This document shows, piece after piece, positions 1 through 9,096 of a stretch of 64,000 bases of DNA. Each line of letters starts with the position of its first letter. Position 1 is the stretch's first letter. Made by a program: the position numbers and the translations under genes. The stretch is taken from NCBI GenBank assembly GCA_021613535.1, contig CP075493.1:5394001-5458000 (forward strand), written 5' to 3'. The DNA comes from Adineta vaga (Eukaryota > Rotifera). The notes under the pieces are model-generated. The model saw only the letters and a list, made by a program, of their open reading frames with translations. It had not been told where the DNA came from and made no database searches.

Positions 1-224
1 ATGTATTTGGTTTACGCGTTTTGCAACTTCATACTATATATGAAATCAACTACATCTATTAACTTACTCGTTTTCTTGTATTAAGCTAAAACTTTGGTTT
101 TCTCTTCAATTTCATATCATATATAAAATCCAGTCAGTCGATTTACTTATTGATTCTTTCGTATTCAGCTACATCTTCTCTCTCTGTTATCTTCATATAT
201 AAAATATCAAACCGGGTCAATTCA
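1..224 (-). repeat. Left part of IGS ~82-bp subrepeat array
   Basis: This stretch matches 41635-41858 and 62442-62664 and contains roughly the last three degenerate ~82-bp subrepeats before the retrotransposon insertion point. Each repeat starts with a CTTCATAT...ATATGAA-like block. The array resumes at 5150 after the element. Confidence 0.8.
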
Positions 225-227
225 TTT
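215..227. repeat. Target-site duplication, 3' side of retrotransposon copy 1
   Basis: GGTCAATTCATTT here is repeated at 5150-5162 on the other side of the element. The empty site occurs once in the uninserted spacers, for example 41849-41861. The last three T residues merge with the poly(A) tail (poly-T on this strand), so the duplication is 10 to 13 bp. Confidence 0.85.
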
Positions 228-769
228 TTTTTTTTTTTTTTTTTTTGGAGACAAAGCTTTATTCAATATAATTGCAGTACAAGATCGAAGAAAAAAACAA
301 CGGATGTACGTTATTATATGAACGCTGGAAAGAGAGAAGAAAGCGGACGCATGACTAGTGTCTTATGTCCGTAGAAGAGAGAGAAGAAGTTAGTTATAAG
401 TTACATAGAGGAGGAAAACGTATTGGCACATGTAAATCATCAAAAAACGTGGTGTATGTTTTGTTACAATGTTCGGGAGGAGAGAGTGATACATGATGTC
501 TTTATGAAGAAGAGAGAAAAGAAAGCTTGAATGGTGTACTCGCTTGTTGACTTCGTGTCCAGTAAATATGTGAAGAGATACAGAGCAAGTGATTCAACAT
601 ATAATATAAAGGAGTCAGCAAGAGCATTGCTGCGTTTCTTGATATATATGAATGAAGCAAACTCGTAGTACACGATTCCGATATAACATTTTTTGTACCG
701 ATTCGGCCAGCACAAGAATAGTCTTGAATATCGATGTATATATTATAAAGATATTCAGGAGGTGTTGTT
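225..769 (-). other. 3' UTR and poly(A) tail of retrotransposon copy 1
   Basis: The T-run at 225-246 is the element's poly(A) tail on the opposite strand. Positions 247-769 are its 3' untranslated region. Short open frames here on either strand (for example 464-819) have no recognisable domain and recur only because copy 2 has the same UTR (26534-27057). No AATAAA-type signal is evident immediately before the tail. Confidence 0.8.
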
Positions 770-3459
770 TTAAATTTGGTCGAAGATGTGTTGGAGATGA
801 TTTCGTAGAGTGTTATCATTATTTATGGTTGCCGTTTGAATTGCTTTTTGTAGTAATCCTGTTGCATACACGTCGATTTTGGGTACGTTGCTGATCTGGT
901 GAATGTAATTTGTTGAAGTATATATGGGCAGACCAAGAGCCGCCCGTAGTGCTTTGTTTTGCATGATCTGCAGTCTATTCCATATATGTTGATCAGCAGT
1001 AAGCAGAACAGGATAGCCATAAATAATGATTGTGCGCACAATTGATTTGAAAATGTTTATCATTATCTTCATATTTGGATCGTAAGCTATTCTCGATAGA
1101 TAGCGAAGCAGACTAATCCGGGGACTAATCTTGCTTTCTATATGGTCGAGATGCTTTCGCCAGCTGAGCCGTTTGTCGATGATAACACCCAAGTATCTAG
1201 TGTGATCCACTGGAGTGATGATGGTGTTACCCACTTTCACTTCCACTGGATTTTTGTACTTCTTCCTTGGGCGTACGCTAAAGTGAATCAGCTCAGTCTT
1301 CGTTGGTTGCAGCTGCAGTTTCCATGAAGAGCACCAACTTTCAAACGCATCTATGGACTGTTGAAGTCTTAATTTAAGACCTGTGGTGGATATTGTCGAT
1401 GTCCATAGAGCTGTGTCGTCGGCGAAGAGTCCATGTTCAGTATGAGACGGTATACCATTCATCGAATCTGCCGTGTAGATGATGTATAACAATGGTGACA
1501 ACGGAGATCCTTGTGGTGTACCGCTCTTGAGCTGGAACGATCGTGATAAAACATTTTCTAATTCAATTGCGGCTGTTCGATTTTGCAAGAAGGAGATCAG
1601 ATATCTAACTAAGTATCGAGGAAGACGTAGATCATCGAGTTTGTAGATTAAACCATCATGCCATACTGAGTCAAAAGCAGCTTTAATATCGAAGAGAACG
1701 ACAGCCGAATGACGCCTCATACTTTTAGCTGTCAGCTGTTCTTCGGCGTATCGTTGTAATCTCACGATATTGTACACTGTACTCTTTCCTGGTCTGAAGC
1801 CGGCTTGATGTTCTGGTAAGATGTTGCGTCGATTTAGTTCAGACATTAGACGTTGTTTGACTATTTTCTCCAGTAACTTACCTAAGCAGTCAGGAGACTA
1901 ATAGGCCGGTAGCTAGACGGATGTTGCTTGTCTTTCTTCGGCTTTAGTAGAAGAATAATATTTGCTTGTTTCCATGTGTCGGGAATGTAACCATAATTCA
2001 AAATTTCATTGTACAAATTGGTGAGATGTTGGACAAGTAATTTTGAATAATTCTTCAAACACCTATTATGAACGTTATCAGGTCCTGTGGCGCTGTTTCG
2101 AAGTTGTTTAAGATGATATTTAACTTCGTTAACAGTGATCTGTGTCCATTTAGTTTTGTTTGAATTGGTTGTCATTCCTTTTCTAATGCAGTTGGTTCGA
2201 CTAGTTACTTGATCATGAAATGGCAGTGTGTCAGGCGCTTCGAAGTAGACCTCCTTTTGGAAGTAATCCGCAAAAAGATCTGCCTTCTCCTTGTCTGACT
2301 TTGCTGAGATGTTGTTGTATTTCATGACGTTCGCATAGGTTTGCTTGATCCTTTTGTTGTGGAACTTGCGCACCGTTCGCCAGACTGCATCCGAATACAT
2401 TTTCTTCTGACATAATGAAGACATTAACTTGTTAAAGTTGTTTCTTCTGTCATTTCCAAGTGAATTTGTAAGTAAGACTTTCGACTTGTAGAACTGATGC
2501 TTATCTGCATCATCTCTAGTCTTCTTCCATTTTCGATATGCTTGATGTTTGAGATGGATCAAGTTTTTCGAAACTTCACTTGGTGAATACGATGTAATCG
2601 TTTGTTTAACACGTGGAATAGCTTCTTGCGTTGCTACCAATATGCTATTGGTAATGAACGATTTATATTCTTCTATGTCTAATGTTGATTTTAATCGACG
2701 ATCCATGTTCCATAACTTCAGTTGTTGGTCTAATTTACTTCTGAATAATGGCCACTTGGCTGCATTGAAATTATATGATATCCTCGGAGAGAGAATTTTG
2801 ACTTCTGCTCTGAGTGGAATATCGAAGGTTAATGGTTTGTGTCCAGTAACTGTGCCGATAAGTGGATGTGTTTCAACATTTGTGATGAACGAAAGAAGTG
2901 GTTGACTAGCTAATATCCAGTCAAGTTTTTCTTCATAATCATGTCTTTCAAATGTTGTATAATCATCTTCGACACAATCGATTAAACCTTCTTTAAATAA
3001 TTCTTGCAGCTGTCTTCCCTTTCTATTGGTCTTGTGCGATCTCTTGTGATCCAATATTGCATTAAAATCACCTACGATAATACAGTTGTTGTTAATGTTG
3101 TATAAGTCGTCGAAGGTACTACGATTAATTTTGGCTGTTGGAGGGACGTAAATGGAGGATATAAGTATTGATTTAAAACCATGGGTTTCTATCTCTACTG
3201 CTATCACTTCATTTTCTTGAATTGTCTTGTTGTAAACTTCACGACATTTAATGTGACGCTTGATTGCAAGAAGAACTCCACCACCAGATTTACCTACTCG
3301 ATCATTTCTGAAAATGTTATAACCCCATAGAGAGAACTGACGTTCACTCTTGAGATTAGTTTCATTCACCGAAATGACGTCGTACTTGGAAAACCGAGCT
3401 AAGAGTTCATCCTTGTGTTTGACTATGGTGGTAATGTTAATGTGGCATATCCGAATCAT
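770..3459 (-). pseudogene. Retrotransposon ORF2, copy 1: EEP endonuclease + reverse transcriptase, frameshifted
   Basis: This ORF nicks target DNA and copies the element RNA at the nick (target-primed reverse transcription). Without the break it would read about 896 codons from the ATG at 3459; an upstream in-frame GTG at 3468 is less likely. The N-terminal exonuclease-endonuclease-phosphatase domain has N8, E33, SSIYVPP (Y104), VGDFNA (D131, N133), a DW motif (D180) and GH at 206-207. The RT domain has GFRPGKST, motif A FDIKAAFD (D591), motif B GTPQGSPLSP (647-656) and motif C FADD (679-682). No RNase H follows; it ends ...HIFDQI. One base is missing near 1889-1890 (AAGCAGTCAG against AAGCAGCTCAG in copy 2), which breaks the frame just inside the RT domain, so this copy should make no full RT. 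The usual SDH endonuclease motif reads TGH. Confidence 0.9.
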
Positions 3460-4930
3460 CGATGTCACTCGTTCTAAAGTCTTTGGTGTTGTTTTTCTTC
3501 GTCGTTTTGTCTTTTGGGCTATTTGACGAACGACCTCTTTTGTTTTTATTAGATGCTTCGTTTTTATCCTGTGTCTGTTGTTGTTTTGGCAGAGGAATAT
3601 TCGAAGCTGTGTTGACCTTTGACGAGATTGTAATCGTCGATTCTGTTGTTGGAGGTTGATCTTTTTGTTTGTTTTGTTGGGCTTTGATGTGCTTAACTAC
3701 TTCACTTTCCTCCTGAGAGTCGGAGTCAGAGTTGGCTATAGCATCATCTTGGCTATTTGCTTGTATTCCAATTGACTTTTCGATGTATTTGATCTTTTGC
3801 TGTAGCTTGAGGAATAATCGACTAGTTGTTTCTTCGATTAGTTTTTCCATTTTACTACTAAATGCATTGAACATTTGATCGAATAAGTCATTTTGGAAGT
3901 TGTCTTGTTGTCGTTGGAATGGATTTGGTAATGGTGGAAAATGGTTGTTGTCGTGGAGGGCCGGTACTGATGTTGTTGGTCTGCTTGCTGTTGAGTATTG
4001 GTTAATCAAGTTTAGCATTCTTTTTTCCTGATCTTTGAATTGTGGACAATCAGTAGAAATAGCTAAATGATTACCTTTACAGTTGTGGCATTTGGCTGCA
4101 TCGCTGGCAACAGAGCATTGATCCAATTTGTGGTTTTCACCACAACGGGCACATACTTGTTGCTTCGTTTTGCAGTATTTGGCCACATGATTGTATTGTA
4201 AGCAGATGTAACATTGCACCGGCTTGTTGTTTTGTGATGCTGGTTCGGCGGTAAAGTGCATGCAATCCACCTGCAAACCAGTATACACGAAGGTGTTTCG
4301 ATTTTGAACATCATTAAATGATATTTTGATTGTTCTTGTTGGGGTCTTTCCATCTTTACTGGTGAGACGAGTAACATTTGTAGCATCAAAACCAGCGGCT
4401 TGTAATGCTTCTGTTATTCGATCATCAGGTATTTCAAGATCGACCCGTTTGACGAAAGCCACTTTTTCTGTATCCTTGATCCGTTGAATAGATCGAGGAA
4501 CATAGACTTTAACGTCAGTTTGACCATTTGCAGCTAATGTTGGTGAGAGATCGTTGAGCATAATGTTGAACGATTTGACATCACTAGCATACAATGTAAA
4601 ATTTCCTGAACGTCCGAGCTGGATGTCAGTAATTTTGATGTCGCTAAATTGCTGCTTCAAAATATCATTTAATGCCAGTTTCGTTAATTTGGCTCCCTCT
4701 AGGACTAGAGGAGCAATGCTGAATGGCTGTTGGTTGTTTTTCTTTGGCTTGGGTGTGCTGCCGACTAGGCCAGTTCTTTGTGAACTGTTCGTTGTTGTCG
4801 ATGTCATTGTTGTCGTTGTTTTCTTTGTTTTTGGTGTTTTTGTTGTTGTGGATGACTGTGATTGTTGGCTGTCGAAACTTATGTTTAGCTTCTGCGCGCC
4901 AGCACCACCACCCCCTCCTTTAGGAGGCAT
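3437..4930 (-). CDS. Retrotransposon ORF1 (gag-like nucleic-acid-binding protein), copy 1
   Basis: This is an intact 497-aa ORF1 protein, expected to coat the element RNA and form the ribonucleoprotein. The start is the ATG at 4930 giving MPPKGGGGG; the frame is open a few codons further upstream but without an ATG. Residues about 1-70 are Gly/Ser/Thr/Lys/Gln-rich and low complexity. A globular region at about 75-230 is followed by three CCHC knuckles: C240-C243-H248-C253, C260-C263-H267-C272 and C281-C284-H288-C295. Residues about 345-390 look helical or coiled-coil, and the C-terminus is acidic, then Lys/Asn-rich. The knuckles after a GLQVD...EP stretch are typical of Jockey/I-group ORF1. 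It overlaps the ORF2 start by 23 nt, which suggests coupled or reinitiated translation. Confidence 0.9.
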   Translation of the reverse strand: MPPKGGGGGAGAQKLNISFDSQQSQSSTTTKTPKTKKTTTTMTSTTTNSSQRTGLVGSTPKPKKNNQQPFSIAPLVLEGAKLTKLALNDILKQQFSDIKITDIQLGRSGNFTLYASDVKSFNIMLNDLSPTLAANGQTDVKVYVPRSIQRIKDTEKVAFVKRVDLEIPDDRITEALQAAGFDATNVTRLTSKDGKTPTRTIKISFNDVQNRNTFVYTGLQVDCMHFTAEPASQNNKPVQCYICLQYNHVAKYCKTKQQVCARCGENHKLDQCSVASDAAKCHNCKGNHLAISTDCPQFKDQEKRMLNLINQYSTASRPTTSVPALHDNNHFPPLPNPFQRQQDNFQNDLFDQMFNAFSSKMEKLIEETTSRLFLKLQQKIKYIEKSIGIQANSQDDAIANSDSDSQEESEVVKHIKAQQNKQKDQPPTTESTITISSKVNTASNIPLPKQQQTQDKNEASNKNKRGRSSNSPKDKTTKKNNTKDFRTSDIDDSDMPH

Positions 4931-5149
4931 CGACCAGAACAAAGAGTTTTTACAAAACTTCTTCCTGCTGTTGAGATTAGAGAAACTCTCGAAAACCGGA
5001 AGTAAGAAAGATCTTTAAGTCGTGAGACTTAACAGAAATGAAAAGAAGATGTAAGGATTGAAACCACGTAGAATAACGTAAGTTCAGAAAAAGACGAAAA
5101 GAGAGCCCTCGATAATGCGACTGATCGCTATCGAGTATAGAACGCGAAT
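4931..5149 (-). promoter_or_regulatory. 5' UTR / presumed internal promoter of retrotransposon copy 1
   Basis: This is the ~219-bp leader between the element's 5' end (next to the target-site duplication at 5150) and the ORF1 ATG. Non-LTR elements of this type usually carry an internal promoter here. That is family knowledge; no specific motif is claimed. Confidence 0.5.
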
Positions 5150-5162
5150 GGTCAATTCATTT
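5150..5162. repeat. Target-site duplication, 5' side of retrotransposon copy 1
   Basis: GGTCAATTCATTT, the partner of 215-227, abuts the element's 5' end and continues into uninterrupted spacer sequence. The same junction occurs in copy 2 at 31438-31450. Confidence 0.88.
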
Positions 5163-5273
5163 GTCTGTTCATTTTCCTACATTTTCCTATTCTTTTTTTT
5201 CTCTGTCAATCAACATTATATCGAATATAAAATTGAAGCAATTTATTTGCTAAATCGGTTTTCATCAATAAGC
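5150..5273 (-). repeat. Right part of IGS ~82-bp subrepeat array
   Basis: These are the last one to two degenerate subrepeats, continuing the array interrupted by the retrotransposon. The block CAACATTATATCGAAT near 5211 aligns with the CTTCATAT block of the other subrepeats. Confidence 0.7.
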
Positions 5274-7427
5274 TAATTGATTTGTTTCAATTGTATACTT
5301 TGGATGAAATGATGTATCTTATTATGTCAGAGTAAGTATACGTATCTAGATTTCATACATATGACAGATAATAGAAGTCGTTCTCTTCTTCTCGTTAAAT
5401 AAGCCAAAAAAAAAGAAATAGTCACACAGTCAAGCATTGATTTGTTTTTCGAAATTTTACTTTTTTTTTTTCGCACATCATATGTCTATTTTGATCTTCT
5501 TTCATTTGCAATTTATATAAATTCCGAAAGTAAGTAAAGTTATTTTCTTAACGTTCTCTCATTCATCGATTCATTTGATTCTTCGTTTCATTTATTTTGA
5601 TTTTAATTTTCAAATAGATAATACAATGAAACAAATCGATATCAAATCATTCGTTTTATTCTATTGCTGGTTATAGATGTCATTCGATGAAATATTCTTA
5701 TTTCATTCGATCGAGAAATGAATAAAATAATCGAATCGAATCGAATTTTCTTCATTCAATTCAATTCACTTTCTTTAGTTTTTTTCTTATTTCAATTTCA
5801 TTATATTTCTTTTCTTTTCACAAATTCATTTGAAATATTTTATCCTTCTATGTTTATCATCATACAATCGAGAAAATCTCTCTTCTATTCTTATTTCATG
5901 ATTTCATACATTCTCCAGATGATTACATATATATGAATAAAGTAGAACTATGGTATTTGTTTGTTAACTTGATTTCTTCTATAGTATCAATCATAAAATT
6001 AGCATCTTTATGAGAAAAGATATGTTTTTCCATAAATCTTCATGGATTTGGTATTCAAGCATATTTTCTCCTTATTAATTTTATAAATATATATGACATT
6101 TCAATTTTGACATTTGTTTTATTTTCGTTTTCTATATCATATTCAATCAAAGATAATATATTCGTCGTACACATTTAGCTGTTATATTCAATTGATATAG
6201 GTAATTTTAACAAAAATTTTAACATTCGATCTTCATTCTCATCATTTATCTACATGTATTTAGATCCTTATTTCATTTTACATGCTTGGTAAAATTCAAA
6301 ATGACATTTATTCATATGTGTATAGTTTACGAATCGAATTCCCTTCAAATGTTGAATATTTGTTCATTGTGAGAAAATATAAACTTTTCATATTCATTCA
6401 TACAAGATACTATTGCTATACAATATGAAAGTTATTGAAAACGATTTTATATTGAACAAGAATCGATCAAGATGACACAACAGATCGATATTTATATCGT
6501 AGAAATGTATAGAATGAGAATGAAAAGTTTCAACATATTTATTGGATGGATATATTCGTGAACAAAATGTTACTTAATTCAGACGAAATTTTATGAAAAT
6601 GACGTTGAAACATGTATGATTTTGGTTTTTCTATTTCATATCCTATGAATAGAAATTAATATAATCGAAAGCTACATGTCAACAATATGTATAAGCGTAT
6701 GGAGAAGAGAATTTTTAAATGATCTACTATCTATTTGTATACACCTTCAAGTAAACATCGAAAATCATTTGAATTCTTAGATACAAGATGTATGTTTTTA
6801 TTTTTTGTTTGAAGATATCTATATTCATCTATGTTGTTAAATTATTGATAACAAGAGTAAATGCATTCGAATAGAATGAACATCAAACAGAAATGATATC
6901 TGTTAGTAATGATGATTTCATATCATATGTATTTTATAATATGACATGTGTCTATGATTTTGATTCATATGTACTACATATCTACATCTGTTGTTTGTAT
7001 ATTGTCGGCATATGTAATCAAGATGATTTTTCCATTGTTAAGATTTAATAAATAAAATGAAAAACGTAGAGAAACTGATTTTTAACATCTTAAGTTCGAT
7101 TGAAAGAAGACATGAAAATGAACTATTGCAATGTGTTATTTACTGAATGTATGCGTTTTTCTTGATTAACAAAAGACTTCTCTTGACGTGATATACTACT
7201 AGTTCGCGTTGTAGTCTTTTTTTTTTTACAATTTATTCATATAATATTAATTCATTTGGATATTATTCATACATAGAATAAAATATCAAATAGCTTTGAA
7301 TAAAAGATTCTTTCCTTTTCGTACATGAATGCATATATGTATGTGTTGGTATTGACAATGCAATGACTTATATTATTTCGATTTCGTTTGTGTTTCTATA
7401 AGACATATTCATGAAATTGTGAAATTT

Positions 7428-7476
7428 AAAATGCAAATGTCGTCTATATAGAACTGAAGTCTATCGAATCAGCATT
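7428..7476 (-). promoter_or_regulatory. Conserved stem-loop, 28S-distal copy (B)
   Basis: In rRNA sense the core is ATAGA-CTTCAGT-TCTAT, a 5-bp stem with a 7-nt loop. Outer TCG/CGA and AAATGC/GCATTT pairings flank it. It is a near-copy of the element at the 28S 3' end (7916-7960), with one base pair changed from G-C to A-U on both sides. The same copy is at 18621-18669, 33719-33767, 44130-44178 and 54526-54574. It could be a 3'-ETS processing signal or Pol I termination element; the role is inferred. Confidence 0.6.
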
Positions 7477-7746
7477 TCTATTTCATTATTCATATTGATA
7501 ATGACGATGGGATTAATGATATATATGTTCAATATAAAGAAGGAGAACATCGAATCAATATTTCGATATGATATATGATACTGACAATCATCGTTTGTAT
7601 ATCGTGCAACATAGACATAGATGATGGTAATGATCAAGTAGAAGACAATATTCTTATATATAAGATACGAAAGATAAGATATACAGTATGTAATTCCAAG
7701 TAAATATTTACTTGAAGTTGTTTGTTCGAAATAGCGTAGCATAGAA

Positions 7747-7777
7747 GATATATATATATGTATGTATGTATGTATGT
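7747..7777. repeat. (AT)n(GTAT)n microsatellite
   Basis: A short TA-repeat is followed by four TATG repeats. The same locus has five TATG repeats in the unit 3 spacer (about 34039) and a contracted version in the unit 4 spacer (about 44450), so it varies in length between units. Confidence 0.85.
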
Positions 7778-7830
7778 TATGGAAAACATATCAAGATGAA
7801 TATGAAATTATAGAGTGATACATGTTGTTG

Positions 7831-7861
7831 TTTTTTTTTCTAATCGAAGAATAGAAAAAAA
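7831..7861 (-). promoter_or_regulatory. T-rich hairpin in 3' external spacer
   Basis: TTTTTTTCTA and TAGAAAAAAA form a perfect 10-bp inverted repeat around the 9-nt loop ATCGAAGAA, about 100 nt past the 28S 3' end. It recurs at 19025-19055, 34127-34157, 44522-44553 and 54930-54959, with T/A-run length differences on either arm. It is a candidate for cleavage or termination of the pre-rRNA; the function is inferred. Confidence 0.5.
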
Positions 7862-7915
7862 CGACTAAGTCATAGAAAATGAATGAATGAATAAGAGAGA
7901 AATTATTACTGATGA

Positions 7916-7960
7916 TAAAATGCAAATGTCGTATAGGACTGAAGCCTATCGAATCAGCAT
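7916..7960 (-). promoter_or_regulatory. Conserved stem-loop at the 28S 3' end (copy A)
   Basis: In rRNA sense the core is ATAGG-CTTCAGT-CCTAT, with outer TCG/CGA and ATGC/GCAT pairings, immediately after the 28S 3' end. It recurs at 19110-19154, 34212-34256, 44608-44652 and 55015-55059, and in a covarying second copy about 490 bp downstream of each 28S. Position suggests a role in 28S 3'-end formation. Confidence 0.6.
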
Positions 7961-8374
7961 AACATCGAGCAGAAACTCAGCGGATCGCAATGTGGCGGTT
8001 GCTCTCACGTGTACGTTACTCTGTTACTGAAGAAAGTCGTTTACAATCGATTCTAGCCATTAGTGTTGTTTCGACTAAAAATGCATCGTTGCAATCACAA
8101 TCTCATTTCGATTATGACGAGGCAACAATACGGTAGCTTCATTCATATGTTCACTTGATCAACAGTTTGAACATATATAAATGTGCTGACGACAACCAAT
8201 GTGCCAAAAAATCATTGAGTCTAGATCGGATTCCAACTTAGAGGCGTTCAGTTGTAAGCCGTCGGATGGTAGCTTCGCATCATTGTCCTTTCGAACAAAT
8301 ACGTAAACCAAATGTCCGAACGTACGGTTCCTCTCGTACTAAGTACGATTCCTATATCAATGACAAAATCCAAT

Positions 8375-8427
<53 letters not shown>

Positions 8428-8469
8428 ATTGGTGGGTGAACAATCCAACACTTTGCGAAGTCTGCTTCG

Positions 8470-8507
<38 letters not shown>

Positions 8508-8530
8508 GACGTCGCTATGAACGCTTGGCC

Positions 8531-8565
<35 letters not shown>

Positions 8566-8946
8566 TCACCTCTTGCAAAAAACTCGTTAAATCAAAAGGA
8601 TCGATAGGCCCGGATTTCTCCGTCTGTATTCGTACTGAAAATCTAAATCAAGCTGACTTATGCCCTTTTACTCAATGTGTGGTTTCTGTCCGCACTGAGT
8701 CAACTTTTGGACACCTACGTTAACATTTGATAGATGTACCGCCCCAGCCAAACTCCCCACCTGTCTCTTTCCTTGAAGCAGATCACGTTGATACAAGTAT
8801 CGACGTTTGTCACTCAAACACTGGATGTAAAATCCAATCTCTGTATAACCAAGTAAGTAAAGAAACAATGAAAATAATGGTGTTTCATTGACGTGTTGCC
8901 ACTCCCATCTACGCTACACTTTTCAAGTCTCTTTACGAAGACAGAT

Positions 8947-8980
<34 letters not shown>

Positions 8981-8987
8981 ATTGAAG

Positions 8988-9029
<42 letters not shown>

Positions 9030-9039
9030 CAGGGACAGT

Positions 9040-9096
<57 letters not shown>

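Larger units (their letters stand above)
228..5149 (-). mobile_element. Non-LTR (LINE) retrotransposon, Jockey-type, copy 1
   Basis: This is a complete-looking element of about 4.9 kb on the minus strand, the same sense as rRNA. From its 5' end it has a ~219-bp leader (4931-5149), ORF1 with three zinc knuckles (3437-4930), ORF2 with endonuclease and reverse transcriptase (770-3459, frameshifted), a ~520-bp 3' UTR and a poly(A) tail seen as a T-run at 225-246. It has a 13-bp target-site duplication. The 23-nt ORF1/ORF2 overlap, the lack of RNase H after the RT, the poly(A) end and an ORF2 of about 896 codons are as in Jockey-superfamily elements; the clade is an inference from layout and motifs. 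It is about 99.8% identical by eye to copy 2 at 26521-31437, with only about seven differences. Confidence 0.93.
1..7960 (-). other. Intergenic spacer downstream of unit 1, with retrotransposon copy 1
   Basis: This is spacer DNA between the unit 1 28S 3' end and an 18S gene that lies before the window. Positions 1-224 and 5150-5273 are the two halves of the ~82-bp subrepeat array, split by the retrotransposon. Positions about 5274-7427 are unique AT-rich DNA with no convincing gene; they hold short AATCG and ATTCA runs near 5730-5770 and a T-run near 7217. Positions 7428-7960 hold the 28S-distal and 28S-proximal copies of a conserved stem-loop. The spacer is homologous throughout to the spacers starting at 15007, 25411, 40510, 50908 and 61314. 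Confidence 0.9.

Noticed and set aside
464-894. Small frames on both strands in the element 3' UTR
   Set aside because: They occur only because the UTR is duplicated in copy 2, have no domain similarity, and lie past the ORF2 stop.
4554-5018. 154-codon frame opposite ORF1 of the retrotransposon
   Set aside because: It is the antisense shadow of ORF1; the Val/Phe-rich stretches are complements of the Thr/Gln/Lys-rich tract.
7461-7742. 93-codon hydrophobic frame in the spacer, repeated in every unit
   Set aside because: It lies in AT-rich spacer beside the distal stem-loop and has no recognisable domain. Repetition follows from the tandem units, and the frame length differs in one unit through the microsatellite.
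7908-7943. Box C/D snoRNA (CTGATGA ... CTGA) on the plus strand
   Set aside because: The boxes are only about 30 nt apart with no terminal stem. The region is better explained by the conserved 28S 3'-end stem-loop on the other strand.
8436-8723. 95-codon open frame, identical in all five units (also 19630, 34733, 45128, 55535)
   Set aside because: It lies antisense to highly conserved 28S; its conservation is that of the rRNA. The same applies to the frames at 10327-10700, 10974-11174, 11280-11546, 11899-12090, 13179-13448, 14030-14254 and 14548-14778 and their repeats.
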